Shown here in pieces: positions 1 to 9,080 of a stretch of 64,000 nucleotides of DNA. Below the pieces are notes generated by a model. That model was not told where the DNA came from, ran no database searches, and saw nothing but the letters and a program-made list of their open reading frames with translations. The translations under genes were made by a program, and so were the position numbers. Within the stretch, counting starts at the first letter, position 1. Each line of letters opens with the position of its first letter. The stretch is from Microvirga arabica (GTDB lineage: Bacteria; Pseudomonadota; Alphaproteobacteria; Rhizobiales; Beijerinckiaceae), in contig NZ_JAFBID010000024.1 of the NCBI RefSeq assembly GCF_016811235.1, positions 1 to 64,000 of the forward strand. Reading direction: 5' to 3'.

Positions 1-1
1 C

Positions 2-61
2 GCGTTCCTCTACGCCGCTTCCGTCATGCTCCTCGTCCGCCGCTTGGGACGACACTCATGA
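2..61 (+). CDS. C-terminal end of a membrane protein (partial)
   Basis: An open frame runs from the left edge to a TGA at 59-61 and reads AFLYAASVMLLVRRLGRHS. This is a hydrophobic helix followed by a short basic tail, as at the end of a transporter or other inner-membrane protein. The rest lies outside the window, so the family cannot be named. Chance openness of such a short frame is possible. Confidence 0.4.
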   Translation, partial: AFLYAASVMLLVRRLGRHS

Positions 62-208
62 TTACGGGACGGACTCTGAGGCTTTGGGGCTGGACAGGCC
101 CGTATCGCAATCGGTGGGTTTGGGAGCCCTCGACCGGTCATAGTGGAAGAGGTCGTCCTCGGCACGATGTCGAGCGGTCCCTCGATAGGTGGTGTTCTGT
201 GGGCTCAT
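62..208 (-). CDS. possible small hypothetical protein, 48 aa
   Basis: An ATG at 208 is preceded on the minus strand by AAGGGGG about seven bases upstream, a usable ribosome binding site. The 48-residue product is polar and basic, starts MSPQNTTYRG and contains HRAEDDLFHYD. It has no signal peptide, membrane segment or recognised motif. It would converge on the partial gene ending at 61. It could equally be a chance frame in GC-rich DNA. I do not recognise it. Confidence 0.22.
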   Translation of the reverse strand: MSPQNTTYRGTARHRAEDDLFHYDRSRAPKPTDCDTGLSSPKASESVP

Positions 209-467
209 GAGCATCCCCCTTTTCTTTGGGTCATGAGAACCTCTGGCCAAGCTCTGAGTTCCAGGCCCACACAAAGAAAAAGTTTAATTGGTGAGAAACC
301 CGGAAGACACCAGCGACGCTTGAAGTAGCACCGGAACTCGCATCACGCTGTGAGTGAGGCGCAGTGGATCAATAGCCAAGCCCGTAGCAAAGATGGGGAA
401 GAAGGCGGGGAAGAGTTGTGTCTTCCATCATCTTTCGTGGCATTTCCAGTATCTTACTGGGAAATGA
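209..467. other. intergenic stretch, nothing supported
   Basis: Between the small possible ORF and the tRNA gene only short frames without good start signals are seen. No hairpin with a T tract, no repeat and no recognisable RNA gene was found. Confidence 0.5.
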
Positions 468-557
<90 letters not shown>

Positions 558-1063
558 TGATCGCCCGAGGCAGGCTCGGAACCGGGCCCATCTCTAAGGC
601 TGCGAACCCGATGTCGTCAACTCGGATCGCTTCATTTGCAGTGATGCTCGACTCAGGAAAGTCGCTGTCAGGGCACCTGATTCATTAACCACGTTAAGTC
701 GTGCGGGGGGCAGACACCGCGAGTGGTGCGGTCGATTGGCATCATAACCACAAGCTCGCTCCTGGAAGAGCAGCTTCAAGCCAAAAGACTGATATTGCTG
801 ACTTTTACCTAAATGCAAGGCCGACCATGTCTCTCGTTCAGGGGAGACCTTTCAGACGTTGACCTTCGCGCACGCCAGCTTCCTGTGGACCGCAACCGAA
901 TGAAATGATTGTGCTTTCATGTTCTTCTGATACTTAGTATCAAGTTCATTAGCTTTGCCATTGACAAGCGCGGCTGTTTAACTTTCCTTTAAGGGCTGAA
1001 AAGCACTTTGGCTTGATGTCCGGGGCAAACGTGGACTGAGCCAAGCTTCGTGCTGACAACAGG
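558..1063. other. 506-bp gene-free region upstream of rlpA
   Basis: No credible coding frame was found on either strand. It holds a near-perfect 15-bp palindrome, TGATACTTAGTATCA, at 928-942. A TTGACA at 961-966 could be the -35 box of a promoter for rlpA, but no convincing -10 follows at 16-18 bases. Otherwise nothing recognisable is seen. Confidence 0.5.
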
Positions 1064-2089
1064 ATGCGAGACGACATGCGTTTCAACCGCGCTGAAGCGA
1101 ACACCGGGTTGAGGGGAACGATCCCGTCCTTCACTCAACCGACTCTGCTCCGCGTTGCAGGCGTCACGGCCATCGCCCTGATGGCCGCCAATTGCTCCTC
1201 GAATGTCAGGGGCGGGATTGATCCCAAATATGGCGTTGCGCCGAGCCCGAAGGTCGTTGCCGACGGCCAGCCTGTTCCCAAGGGGGGCGGGCGCGAGATG
1301 GTGGGCAAGCCCTACACGGTTGCCGGCCGGACCTATGTTCCCAATTCCAGCCAGCGACCGGCCGAAGGGCTGGCCTCATGGTACGGGGCGAATTTTCACG
1401 GACGCATGACGGCGAACGGCGAGGTGTTTGACCGCGCCTCGATCGCAGCCGCCCACACGACGATGCCGCTGCCGAGCTATGCCCGTGTCACGAATCTTCA
1501 GAACGGCCACTCCATGATCGTTCGCGTCAATGACCGCGGGCCGTTCCACGGCAACCGGGTAATCGACGTTTCCGAACGCGCCGCCATGGCTCTCGGCTTC
1601 AAGCAGCAGGGGACCGCCCGGGTGAGGGTGGAGTATGTGGGCAGTGCCTCCACCAATGGAAGTGACGATCGAATCCTGATGGCGAGCCTCAGGACGGATG
1701 GTCAGCCCGCCAGCCTCACTAACACGCCGGCGACCATGATTGCCCAGGCCGCTCCTCAGCCGAACGCGCCGCGCCAAGCCATTGCTTTGCGCAGCTATGA
1801 GCCTGACAGCGAGGCCTATCAGGCTCCCGCTCGCGCCTCCCAGCCCTCTACGGTGGCCAGCGCGGCCGCCGGCAACGTCCCATTGCCGCCTGAGCGTCCC
1901 TTCGACCTTGGGACGATTCCGGGCGCGGCGAGCCCGGTCGCCAGGGTCAGCTCGGCAGTTCCTGGGCAAGTTCCGGCTGCCCGCCCGGTGGTCGCCAGCC
2001 TGTACGAGGCGCCGGCCAGCACAGCGTCCGGCTTTCAGAGGAATGGCTCGTCGGCGGCCCCGAGTGCCCAGAGGTTCGTGCTCCGGTAA
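1064..2089 (+). CDS. rlpA: RlpA-like septal ring / lytic transglycosylase domain protein
   Basis: The product is 341 aa. A double-psi beta-barrel RlpA domain covers about residues 100-195, with the hallmark blocks ASWYG, FHGR.TANGE.FD, VNDRGPF and IDVSERAA. RlpA proteins bind or cleave glycan strands lacking stem peptides in the periplasm. The N-terminus has a hydrophobic segment (about 28-42) ending in AANC at Cys44. This resembles a lipobox, but with Asn instead of Gly, Ala or Ser before the Cys, so lipidation is uncertain. The C-terminal 140 residues are Pro/Ala/Ser-rich and no SPOR domain is visible, unlike E. coli RlpA. The start could be 1064 or the ATG at 1076. The carboxypeptidase gene follows on the same strand, consistent with a cell-wall role. 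Confidence 0.9.
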   Translation: MRDDMRFNRAEANTGLRGTIPSFTQPTLLRVAGVTAIALMAANCSSNVRGGIDPKYGVAPSPKVVADGQPVPKGGGREMVGKPYTVAGRTYVPNSSQRPAEGLASWYGANFHGRMTANGEVFDRASIAAAHTTMPLPSYARVTNLQNGHSMIVRVNDRGPFHGNRVIDVSERAAMALGFKQQGTARVRVEYVGSASTNGSDDRILMASLRTDGQPASLTNTPATMIAQAAPQPNAPRQAIALRSYEPDSEAYQAPARASQPSTVASAAAGNVPLPPERPFDLGTIPGAASPVARVSSAVPGQVPAARPVVASLYEAPASTASGFQRNGSSAAPSAQRFVLR

Positions 2090-2215
2090 GCTGGAGCCAC
2101 GCCTTTCCCCACTCGCGTGCCTCCGCACACAGTCCAGCGTAGCTGAATGTTGATTTGTTGTTGACGCGCCACAAATTCAGGATCTCCTAGGGGAAGAGCC
2201 TGGAGATCGTTAGCT

Positions 2216-3424
2216 ATGCGTCAGCCTCAAGCCGCCAGAATCCTTGCGGCCTTTGCTTTTTTAGTCAGTGGCCTGTTCCTCGCACCTCATGGGATTGAGG
2301 CACGAGCCCAGGAATTCCAGACGGCGGCTCCCACGGCGATCCTGATGGATGCCGGAAGCCACGCAGTTCTCTTCGAGAAGAACGCAGACGAGGCGACGGC
2401 ACCGGCCAGCATGGCGAAGGTCATGACCGCCGAGGTGGTTTTCAATGAGATCAAGAACGGCCGGCTGAATTTCGACAGCGAGTTCGTGGTGTCGGAGAAT
2501 GCCTGGCGGAAGGGTGGAGGCGGCTCCGGCGGCTCGTCCATGTTCGCCAAGGTGAATACCCCTGTGCGCCTGGAGGATCTCCTGCGCGGCCTCATCGTGC
2601 AATCGGGCAACGATGCCGCCATTGCCCTTGCTGAAGGCATCGCCGGCACCGAGGATAATTTCGCCCGCATGATGAACGAGAGGGCCAAGCAGATTGGCCT
2701 GACGAAGTCCACCTTCCGCAACGCAACCGGCTACGGCCACCCCGAGCAGAAGGTCACGGTTCGCGATCTGGCCAAACTTGCCCTGCACGTCATCGAGACC
2801 TACCCGGAGCTCTACAAGATGTTCGGGGAGCGCGAGTTCACCTGGAACAAGATCCGTCAGCAGAACCGCAACCCGCTGCTGTTCGCCGATATCGGGGCGG
2901 ACGGACTGAAGACCGGGAACATCGACGAGGCCGGCTATGGGCTCATCGGGTCCGCCGTACAGAACAACCAGCGCCTGATCGTCGTCGTGAACGGCCTGAA
3001 GACAGCCAAGGACCGGGCGACGGAGTCGAGAAAGCTCCTGGATTGGGGCTTCCGGGCCTTCGAGTCCCAGCAGCTCTTCGCGGAAGGGCAGGTTGTTGGC
3101 GAGGCTCAGGTTTTCGGTGGGAACATGCGCGCGCTTCCTCTTGTGGCGAAGAAGCCTGTTCGTGTACTTGTGCCTCGTGGCGACGGAGAGCGGGTGACCG
3201 CACGCATCGTCTACACCGGTCCTCTGAAGGCTCCCATCCAGAAGGGGGCCGAGGTGGCCCGTCTTCAGGTGACCCGTGGGGACATGCAGGCTCTCGATAT
3301 GCCGCTCTATGCCAATGAGGACGTCCAGCAGGGCACGCTGAGCCAGCGGGCCTTCGACGGCTTGCTGGAATTCAGCACGGGCTGGGTCCGCCGCGCATTC
3401 TCGAGTCTCGTCGAAAGCATTTGA
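2216..3424 (+). CDS. dacA: D-alanyl-D-alanine carboxypeptidase (PBP5/6 family)
   Basis: The product is 402 aa with a Sec signal peptide (about residues 1-31). All three penicillin-binding catalytic motifs are present: S65-M-A-K68 with the acylating serine, S130-G-N132, and K232-T-G234. A C-terminal PBP5-associated beta domain follows. The enzyme trims the terminal D-Ala from peptidoglycan pentapeptides in the periplasm and thereby limits cross-linking. The C-terminus ends in an amphipathic stretch (GWVRRAFSSLVESI) that probably anchors it to the membrane. Its stop overlaps the start of tmk by one base (TGATG), so the two are probably co-translated. The dacA/dacF naming is by family only. Confidence 0.95.
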   Translation: MRQPQAARILAAFAFLVSGLFLAPHGIEARAQEFQTAAPTAILMDAGSHAVLFEKNADEATAPASMAKVMTAEVVFNEIKNGRLNFDSEFVVSENAWRKGGGGSGGSSMFAKVNTPVRLEDLLRGLIVQSGNDAAIALAEGIAGTEDNFARMMNERAKQIGLTKSTFRNATGYGHPEQKVTVRDLAKLALHVIETYPELYKMFGEREFTWNKIRQQNRNPLLFADIGADGLKTGNIDEAGYGLIGSAVQNNQRLIVVVNGLKTAKDRATESRKLLDWGFRAFESQQLFAEGQVVGEAQVFGGNMRALPLVAKKPVRVLVPRGDGERVTARIVYTGPLKAPIQKGAEVARLQVTRGDMQALDMPLYANEDVQQGTLSQRAFDGLLEFSTGWVRRAFSSLVESI

Positions 3425-4113
3425 TGGCAGGTTGCTTCATCACCTTTGAGGGCGGGGAGGGCGCAGGCAAGTCGACCCAGATCGAGCGGCTCAAGCAGCG
3501 GTTGGGCGAACTGGCCCAGCCGGCCCTGGTAACGCGCGAACCGGGCGGATCTCCCCACGCGGAAGAGATTCGGGCTTTCATTTTGGGCGGGCATGCCAAG
3601 CATCTCGGGCCCTTCGCCGAGGCCCTTCTGTTCGCCGCGGCCCGCATCGACCACCTGGACAAGACGATCGTGCCTGCCCTCAAACGGGGCACTCACGTCC
3701 TCTGCGACCGTTTCGCCGACTCGACCAGGGCCTATCAGGGTTCGGCCGGGAACATCGACAAGGCGCTTATCGACCAGCTCGAGCGGGTGACTCTGCGGGG
3801 CGTCAAGCCCGACCTCACCTTCATCCTCGACCTCCCGGCAGAAACCGGCCTTGCCAGAGCCCGGGAGCGCCAGGCCGGCAAAGGAGAGGGAGCGGACCGT
3901 TTCGAAGGGGAGGCGGCCTCCTTCCATCATTCCTTGCGCCAAGCATTTCTGGCCATCGCGCGCGATGAGCCGAAACGGTGTGCGGTCATCAACGCTGACC
4001 AGGAGCCCGACGAGGTCGAGGCGGCCATTTGGGCCTCCTTGCGCGAGAGGCTGCCTCAGCTTGCCGAGAATCGTTTCTCGGATAATGCCTTGAGGCCGCT
4101 CGATGTCGCGTGA
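3424..4113 (+). CDS. tmk: thymidylate kinase
   Basis: The product is 229 aa. The P-loop FEGGEGAGKSTQ lies near residue 8. The nucleotide-binding DRFADSTRAYQG block and a LID region (RQAGKGEGADRFE) complete the thymidylate kinase signature. It phosphorylates dTMP to dTDP in the cytoplasm for DNA synthesis. The ATG at 3424 is preferred to an upstream TTG at 3421 because it matches the family start and overlaps the previous stop. The 3' end overlaps holB by 11 bases, the standard alphaproteobacterial tmk-holB pairing. Confidence 0.97.
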   Translation: MAGCFITFEGGEGAGKSTQIERLKQRLGELAQPALVTREPGGSPHAEEIRAFILGGHAKHLGPFAEALLFAAARIDHLDKTIVPALKRGTHVLCDRFADSTRAYQGSAGNIDKALIDQLERVTLRGVKPDLTFILDLPAETGLARARERQAGKGEGADRFEGEAASFHHSLRQAFLAIARDEPKRCAVINADQEPDEVEAAIWASLRERLPQLAENRFSDNALRPLDVA

Positions 4114-5167
4114 CGGTCAGGACGTGGTAGAGCCGGATGGGTTCGAGGGAGCCCCGCATCCGCGGGAGCAGTACGCCTTCTTCGGCCACCAGGAAGGCGA
4201 GGAGGCTTTTCTGGAGGGGCTCCGGAGCGGTCGCCTGCACCATGCCTGGCTAATTGGCGGAGCGCAGGGCATCGGCAAGGCCACTCTTGCCTATCGCGTC
4301 GCCCGTGCCGTCCTCGATCCGCAGAAATCGGGTGACAAGTCCCTTGCCGGCCTCAACGTGCCGCCAGAATCCCATGGGGCCCGTCAGGTCGCAGCCCTGT
4401 CCCACCCTAATCTGGCCGTCCTGAGGCGATCTCCGCCGACGGACAAAAAGGCAGCATCGACGACCATCCCCGTGGATGCCGTGCGCCGGGCGCTCAACAT
4501 GTTCGGCTCCACGGCGGCCAATGGAGGCTACCGGGTCTGCATCGTCGACAGTGCCGAGGACCTCACCATCTCGAGCGCCAATGCGCTGCTCAAGGTGATC
4601 GAGGAGCCGCCGCCGCGTTCGCTCTTCCTGATCGTGAGCCACGCTCCGCAACGCGTGCTGCCGACCATTCGCTCCCGGTGCCGGCGCCTGCTGCTCCGCC
4701 CTCTGGAAGGCCAGGAGATCAGGGCAGCTATCGGCTCTCTTGGATCCCCCTGGTCCGAGATCCCGCCGGATGTGGTCGAGCAGGCCCTCCGGTATGGGGA
4801 GGGATCGGTCCGCCGCACCCTTGAGCTGCTCGATACCGAGAAGGTCGCCTTCATCGATCAGGTCACGAAGCTCCTCGACAGCCTGCCGCGGACCGACACG
4901 AAGCAGATTCTCGCCTTGGCGGAGGCTCTGGCCCGGCGCGATGCGGACGAGAGCTACGAGTTGACCCTGGAGACCGTCCAGCGCTGGGTGTCCGAGCGGC
5001 TGCGCGACCGGGCAGGGCTCGGCGCCTCCCGCCTTGCGCCTTTGGTAGAGGTGTGTGAGAAGATCGACCGTACGGCGCGCGAGGCCGACGTGTTCAACCT
5101 CGACCGCCGACCCTTCATCCTGACGATGTTCGACGATCTTGCCGACGCTGTTCGGCGAGCGGCCTGA
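4103..5167 (+). CDS. holB: DNA polymerase III subunit delta'
   Basis: The product is 354 aa. The AAA+-like N-terminal half has a P-loop-like [12 protein letters not shown], and the clamp-loader block [14 protein letters not shown] is followed by an SRC-type motif (IRSRCRRL). This subunit is part of the gamma/tau clamp loader that opens the beta clamp at replication forks. The first residues (about 1-30) are a non-conserved extension. It sits between tmk and metG in a compact plus-strand operon, the usual order in this order of bacteria. Length is normal for the family. Confidence 0.95.
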   Translation: MSRDGQDVVEPDGFEGAPHPREQYAFFGHQEGEEAFLEGLRSGRLHHAWLIGGAQGIGKATLAYRVARAVLDPQKSGDKSLAGLNVPPESHGARQVAALSHPNLAVLRRSPPTDKKAASTTIPVDAVRRALNMFGSTAANGGYRVCIVDSAEDLTISSANALLKVIEEPPPRSLFLIVSHAPQRVLPTIRSRCRRLLLRPLEGQEIRAAIGSLGSPWSEIPPDVVEQALRYGEGSVRRTLELLDTEKVAFIDQVTKLLDSLPRTDTKQILALAEALARRDADESYELTLETVQRWVSERLRDRAGLGASRLAPLVEVCEKIDRTAREADVFNLDRRPFILTMFDDLADAVRRAA

Positions 5168-5225
5168 AGCCTCCGCCGTCCGCAGGAGCCGAAGGGTTCT
5201 AGAAGCTCAGGATCAGGGATTCGAC

Positions 5226-6776
5226 ATGGCCGACAAGCAGAAGTTCTACATCACCACGGCTATCTCGTATCCGAATGGGGCTCCCCATATCGGTCATGCC
5301 TATGAGGTCGTCGCCTCCGACGCGATCGCGCGGTTCAAGCGCATCGACGGCTACGATGTCTTCTTCATGACCGGCACGGACGAGCACGGTCTCAAGATTC
5401 AGCAGACCGCCGACAAGAACGGCACGACGCCGAAGGCTTTCGTCGATGACATGGCGGCCAAGTTCCGGGCCATGGCCGACCGGCTGAACTGCTCCTACGA
5501 TCGCTTCATCCGCACCACCGATGCGGATCACGTGCCATCGACCCAGGAACTCTGGCGCCGGATGCAGGAGAAGGGGGACATCTATCTCTCCAAATATTCC
5601 GGTTGGTACTCGGTCCGGGACGAAGCTTATTACGACGAGACGGAGCTGACCAAGCAGCCCGACGGCAGTTGGCGCGCCCCCACCGGAACGCCGGTCGAAT
5701 GGATCGAGGAGGAGAGTTATTTCTTCCGCCTCTCCGCCTATCAGGACCGGCTGCTGGCCCATTACGAAGCCCATCCAGACTTTATCAGCCCGGAAACCCG
5801 CCGCAACGAGATCACCAGCTTCGTCCGCTCGGGCCTACAGGATCTCTCGATCAGCCGCACCACTTTTAACTGGGGCCTGCCGGTGCCGGGCGATCCGAAG
5901 CATGTCATGTATGTGTGGATCGACGCGCTGAACAACTACGTGACCGGCTGCGGCTTTCCGAACGAGAGCGATCCGCGCTGGAACTATTGGCCGGCCGACG
6001 TGCACATTATCGGCAAGGACATCGTGCGCTTCCATACGGTCTACTGGCCGGCCTTCCTGATGTCGGCCGAGCTGCCGCTGCCCAAGCGGGTCTTCGGACA
6101 TGGGTTCCTGCTCAACAAGGGCGAGAAGATGTCGAAGTCGGTGGGTAACGTGGTCGATCCTTTCGATCTCGCCGACACCTATGGCGTCGATCAGATCCGC
6201 TATTTCTTCATGCGCGAAGTCCCCTTCGGTCAGGACGGCAACTACTCCCACGAGGCCATCGTCAACCGCATCAACGCAGATCTGGCGAACGATCTCGGCA
6301 ACCTGGCGCAACGCTCCCTGTCCATGATCGCGAAGAACTGCGATGCCGCGGTGCCGCAGCCGGGTGAGTTCGCCCAACCCGACCACGACATGCTCTGGCT
6401 CGCCGATGCCCTGCCGGTCAAGACGAGGGCGGCCATGAAGGATTTCGCCCTCCATACGACTTTGGCCGAAATCTGGGCCGCGGTGGCCGAGGCCAACCGG
6501 TATTTCGCCTCACAGGAGCCCTGGGTGCTGCGCAAGACCAACCCTGAGCGCATGAACACGGTGCTGTACGTCACGGCCGAGGTTCTGCGCGCGGTCGGCA
6601 TCCTGGCACAGCCCTTCGTACCCGAGGCGGCTGCCAAGCTGCTTGACCTGCTGGCGATTCCGCCGGAGGGCAGGGGGCTGGCATCGGTCGGGCCGGAGCA
6701 TCGCCTGGCGGCCGGTACGGCCCTTCCGCAACCGGCCCCGATTTTCCCGCGTTATCTCGAAGCGGAGGCGTCCTGA
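5226..6776 (+). CDS. metG: methionyl-tRNA synthetase
   Basis: The product is 516 aa and charges tRNA-Met in the cytoplasm. The class I signature PHIGHAYE lies near residue 18 and KMSKS lies in [13 protein letters not shown]. An anticodon-binding helical domain fills the C-terminal third. It is the short form: no CxxC zinc knuckle pairs are visible and there is no C-terminal tRNA-binding (Arc1p-like) domain, as in many alphaproteobacterial MetG proteins. The frame is open upstream, but the ATG at 5226 is chosen because the homologous sequence begins at [18 protein letters not shown]. Confidence 0.96.
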   Translation: MADKQKFYITTAISYPNGAPHIGHAYEVVASDAIARFKRIDGYDVFFMTGTDEHGLKIQQTADKNGTTPKAFVDDMAAKFRAMADRLNCSYDRFIRTTDADHVPSTQELWRRMQEKGDIYLSKYSGWYSVRDEAYYDETELTKQPDGSWRAPTGTPVEWIEEESYFFRLSAYQDRLLAHYEAHPDFISPETRRNEITSFVRSGLQDLSISRTTFNWGLPVPGDPKHVMYVWIDALNNYVTGCGFPNESDPRWNYWPADVHIIGKDIVRFHTVYWPAFLMSAELPLPKRVFGHGFLLNKGEKMSKSVGNVVDPFDLADTYGVDQIRYFFMREVPFGQDGNYSHEAIVNRINADLANDLGNLAQRSLSMIAKNCDAAVPQPGEFAQPDHDMLWLADALPVKTRAAMKDFALHTTLAEIWAAVAEANRYFASQEPWVLRKTNPERMNTVLYVTAEVLRAVGILAQPFVPEAAAKLLDLLAIPPEGRGLASVGPEHRLAAGTALPQPAPIFPRYLEAEAS

Positions 6777-6823
6777 CGCGTCCGCTTTGATCGGCCCGGA
6801 GGGGCCCCAAGCGGAAGCGTTCG

Positions 6824-8155
6824 ATGTACACCACCTTCATGTTCGCCACCGGGATCGAGAACAGCATCCCGACGATCAACAATGGCCGCACCCGCATCGA
6901 TCAGATGGAGAAGTGCGGCCACTACAAGCACTGGCGAACCGATTTCGACCTGCTTGAGGACCTCGACATTCAGGTCCTGCGATACGGACCGCCGCTTCAC
7001 ACAAGCTTTCTGGGACCCGGACGCTACGACTGGTCCTTTGCCGACATGACCTTCGGCGAGATCCAGCGCCGTAACCTCATCCCGATTGTCGACCTCTGTC
7101 ATTTCGGCGTCCCGGATTGGATCGGAAATTTCCAGAACCCGGATTTCCCAGATCTTTTCGCAGCTTACGCCGAAGACTTCGCACACCGCTTTCCCTGGGT
7201 TCAGCTTTATACCCCGATCAATGAGATGTTCATCTGTGCCCAGTTCTCGGCCGCCTATGGCTGGTGGAACGAGCAGATGCGCAGCGACCGGGCCTTCGTG
7301 ACGGCGCTCAAGCACATCGTGAAGGCCAATGTGCTAGCCATGGAGCGGATCCTGAAGGTCCGACCGGATGCCCTGTTCATCCAGAGCGAGTCCTCGGAGT
7401 ATTTCCACGCGGAGAACCCGGCTGCCATCAAGCCGGCCGAGATCATGAATGCCCGACGGTTCCTGTCCCTCGATCTCAACTACGGCCGCCGAGTCGACTC
7501 GGAGATGTACGAGTTCCTGATGGATAACGGGATGACCCGGGACGAGTATCACTTCTTCCTGAGCCGCTCGTCCCTGCGCCATCACTGCATCATGGGGAAC
7601 GATTACTACGTCACCAACGAGCACCGGGTGCGCGCGGACGGCATGACGAGGGCGGCCGGCGATGTCTTCGGCTATGACGAGATCACCCGGCAATACTACG
7701 AGCGATACCGCCTGCCGGTCATGCACACCGAAACCAACCTCGTGGAAGGGCCGACCGGCCAGGAAGCCGTGGATTGGCTCTGGAAACAGTGGGCCAACGT
7801 GCTTCGGGTCCGCAACACCGGCGTACCGATCGTCGGCTTCACCTGGTATTCTCTGACCGACCAGATGGACTGGGATACGGCCCTGCGGGAGGAGAACAAC
7901 CGGGTGACGCCCGTGGGCCTCTACGATCTCGACCGCAACATCCGCCCCGTGGGCCGCTGCTACAAGCAGCTGATCCAGGATTGGTGCGATGTCCTGCCGG
8001 CCCAGAGCGTGTGCCTGACGGTCCCTGTCGTTCGGCCGCAGGACCATGATGACATCGCGGTTCGCAGGCATCAGGAACGCCTGCGCAAGATGCGGCGCAA
8101 GGAAGCGAAAGAGGACGACGAGCCCAGGGCGACCGCTCAGGGCGGCCATCGGTAG
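6824..8155 (+). CDS. GH1-like glycoside hydrolase (beta-glucosidase-related)
   Basis: The product is 443 aa with an incomplete resemblance to glycoside hydrolase family 1. TPINEM (Glu134) matches the acid/base TxNEP position, and MHTETN (Glu303) matches the nucleophile TENG position. GNDYY (about 258-262) resembles the GH1 GINYY strand, and a late WYSLTDQMDW block resembles the W-S-x-x-D-N-x-E-W region. There is no signal peptide, so it is probably cytoplasmic. The C-terminal 40 residues are highly charged and extra. It lies between metG and tatD, where a sugar hydrolase is not expected. Substrate unknown. It could be a divergent family with a non-glucosidase role. Confidence 0.75.
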   Translation: MYTTFMFATGIENSIPTINNGRTRIDQMEKCGHYKHWRTDFDLLEDLDIQVLRYGPPLHTSFLGPGRYDWSFADMTFGEIQRRNLIPIVDLCHFGVPDWIGNFQNPDFPDLFAAYAEDFAHRFPWVQLYTPINEMFICAQFSAAYGWWNEQMRSDRAFVTALKHIVKANVLAMERILKVRPDALFIQSESSEYFHAENPAAIKPAEIMNARRFLSLDLNYGRRVDSEMYEFLMDNGMTRDEYHFFLSRSSLRHHCIMGNDYYVTNEHRVRADGMTRAAGDVFGYDEITRQYYERYRLPVMHTETNLVEGPTGQEAVDWLWKQWANVLRVRNTGVPIVGFTWYSLTDQMDWDTALREENNRVTPVGLYDLDRNIRPVGRCYKQLIQDWCDVLPAQSVCLTVPVVRPQDHDDIAVRRHQERLRKMRRKEAKEDDEPRATAQGGHR

Positions 8156-8203
8156 ACGAGGGCGCAGATCCGATCTATGCAGCCGTGCCGCTAGCGCATC
8201 GTG

Positions 8204-8237
8204 CGGACCCACAAAGGGGATTCCACCTTTGGGTCCG
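8204..8237. repeat. imperfect inverted repeat (hairpin)
   Basis: CGGACCCA..AAGG at the left pairs with CCTTTGGGTCCG at the right around the loop GGATTCCA, with a two-base bulge. No T tract follows on either side, so it does not look like a terminator. It resembles the scattered intergenic palindromes common in Hyphomicrobiales genomes and lies between the glycosidase gene and tatD. Confidence 0.5.
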
Positions 8238-8270
8238 GTGCCGTAACCGCAGAGGAGGGCGCCTTTACCC

Positions 8271-9080
8271 ATGTTGGTCGACAGCCATTGCCACCTGGAT
8301 TTCCCGGACTTCCAGAGCCGCCTGCCGGAGGTCCTCGCTGCCGCAGCGGCGGCGGGTGTCGGCCGGATGGTGACGATCTCGACCCATGTGGCGCGCTTCG
8401 AGACCTATCGGGCTCTGGCCGAGGCGCATGAGAGCGTTTTCTGCACAATCGGCACCCACCCTCACAATGCGGCCGTGGAGCCGGATGTCCCGGCGGAGCG
8501 GCTGATCGAGCTGTCGCACCATCCGCGCTGCGTCGCCATCGGCGAGGCAGGCCTCGACTACCACTACGACAAGAGCCCGCGCGACGTTCAGCAGCGGGTT
8601 TTTGTCACCCATATCGAAGCCGCTCGCGAAACCGGGCTGCCGCTGGTCGTTCATGCCCGGAATGCCGACGAGGACATGATCCGGATCCTGTCGGAGGAGA
8701 TGAGGCGAGGGCGCTTCGATGCAGTTCTGCATTGCTTCTCGTCCGGCGAGAAGCTCGCCCAGGTTGGCGTCGAGCTGGGGCTTTACGTGTCGTTTTCTGG
8801 GATCCTGACATTCCGGAACTCGGAGGAGATCCGCCGGATCGCCGCCGCTGTTCCCCACGACCAACTGCTGGTCGAGACCGACGCGCCCTACTTGGCCCCC
8901 GTGCCGCACCGCGGCAAGACGAACGAGCCTGCCTTTGTGGCCCATACGGCGCGCGTTCTCGCCGAGGTGACTGGCGTGACGGATGAGACGATTGCCGAGC
9001 TGACGACAGCCAACTTCTACCGGCTCTTCGCCAAGGCGGCGGCTGCGGACGCCGCATACAGGCAGGCGCTCGCATCATGA
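8271..9080 (+). CDS. tatD: TatD-family metal-dependent deoxyribonuclease
   Basis: The product is 269 aa. The metal-binding HCHLD motif is at residues 6-10. It is followed by GEAGLDYHY, VVHARNADED, LHCFSSG and TDAPYLAPVPHRGK, all hallmarks of TatD (TIM-barrel amidohydrolase-like nucleases). It acts in the cytoplasm on DNA ends and is linked to DNA repair or D-aminoacyl/nucleic-acid quality control. AGGAGG lies about eleven bases before the ATG. The last codon and the next gene overlap as ATGA, so translation is coupled to the downstream hydrolase. Confidence 0.94.
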   Translation: MLVDSHCHLDFPDFQSRLPEVLAAAAAAGVGRMVTISTHVARFETYRALAEAHESVFCTIGTHPHNAAVEPDVPAERLIELSHHPRCVAIGEAGLDYHYDKSPRDVQQRVFVTHIEAARETGLPLVVHARNADEDMIRILSEEMRRGRFDAVLHCFSSGEKLAQVGVELGLYVSFSGILTFRNSEEIRRIAAAVPHDQLLVETDAPYLAPVPHRGKTNEPAFVAHTARVLAEVTGVTDETIAELTTANFYRLFAKAAAADAAYRQALAS

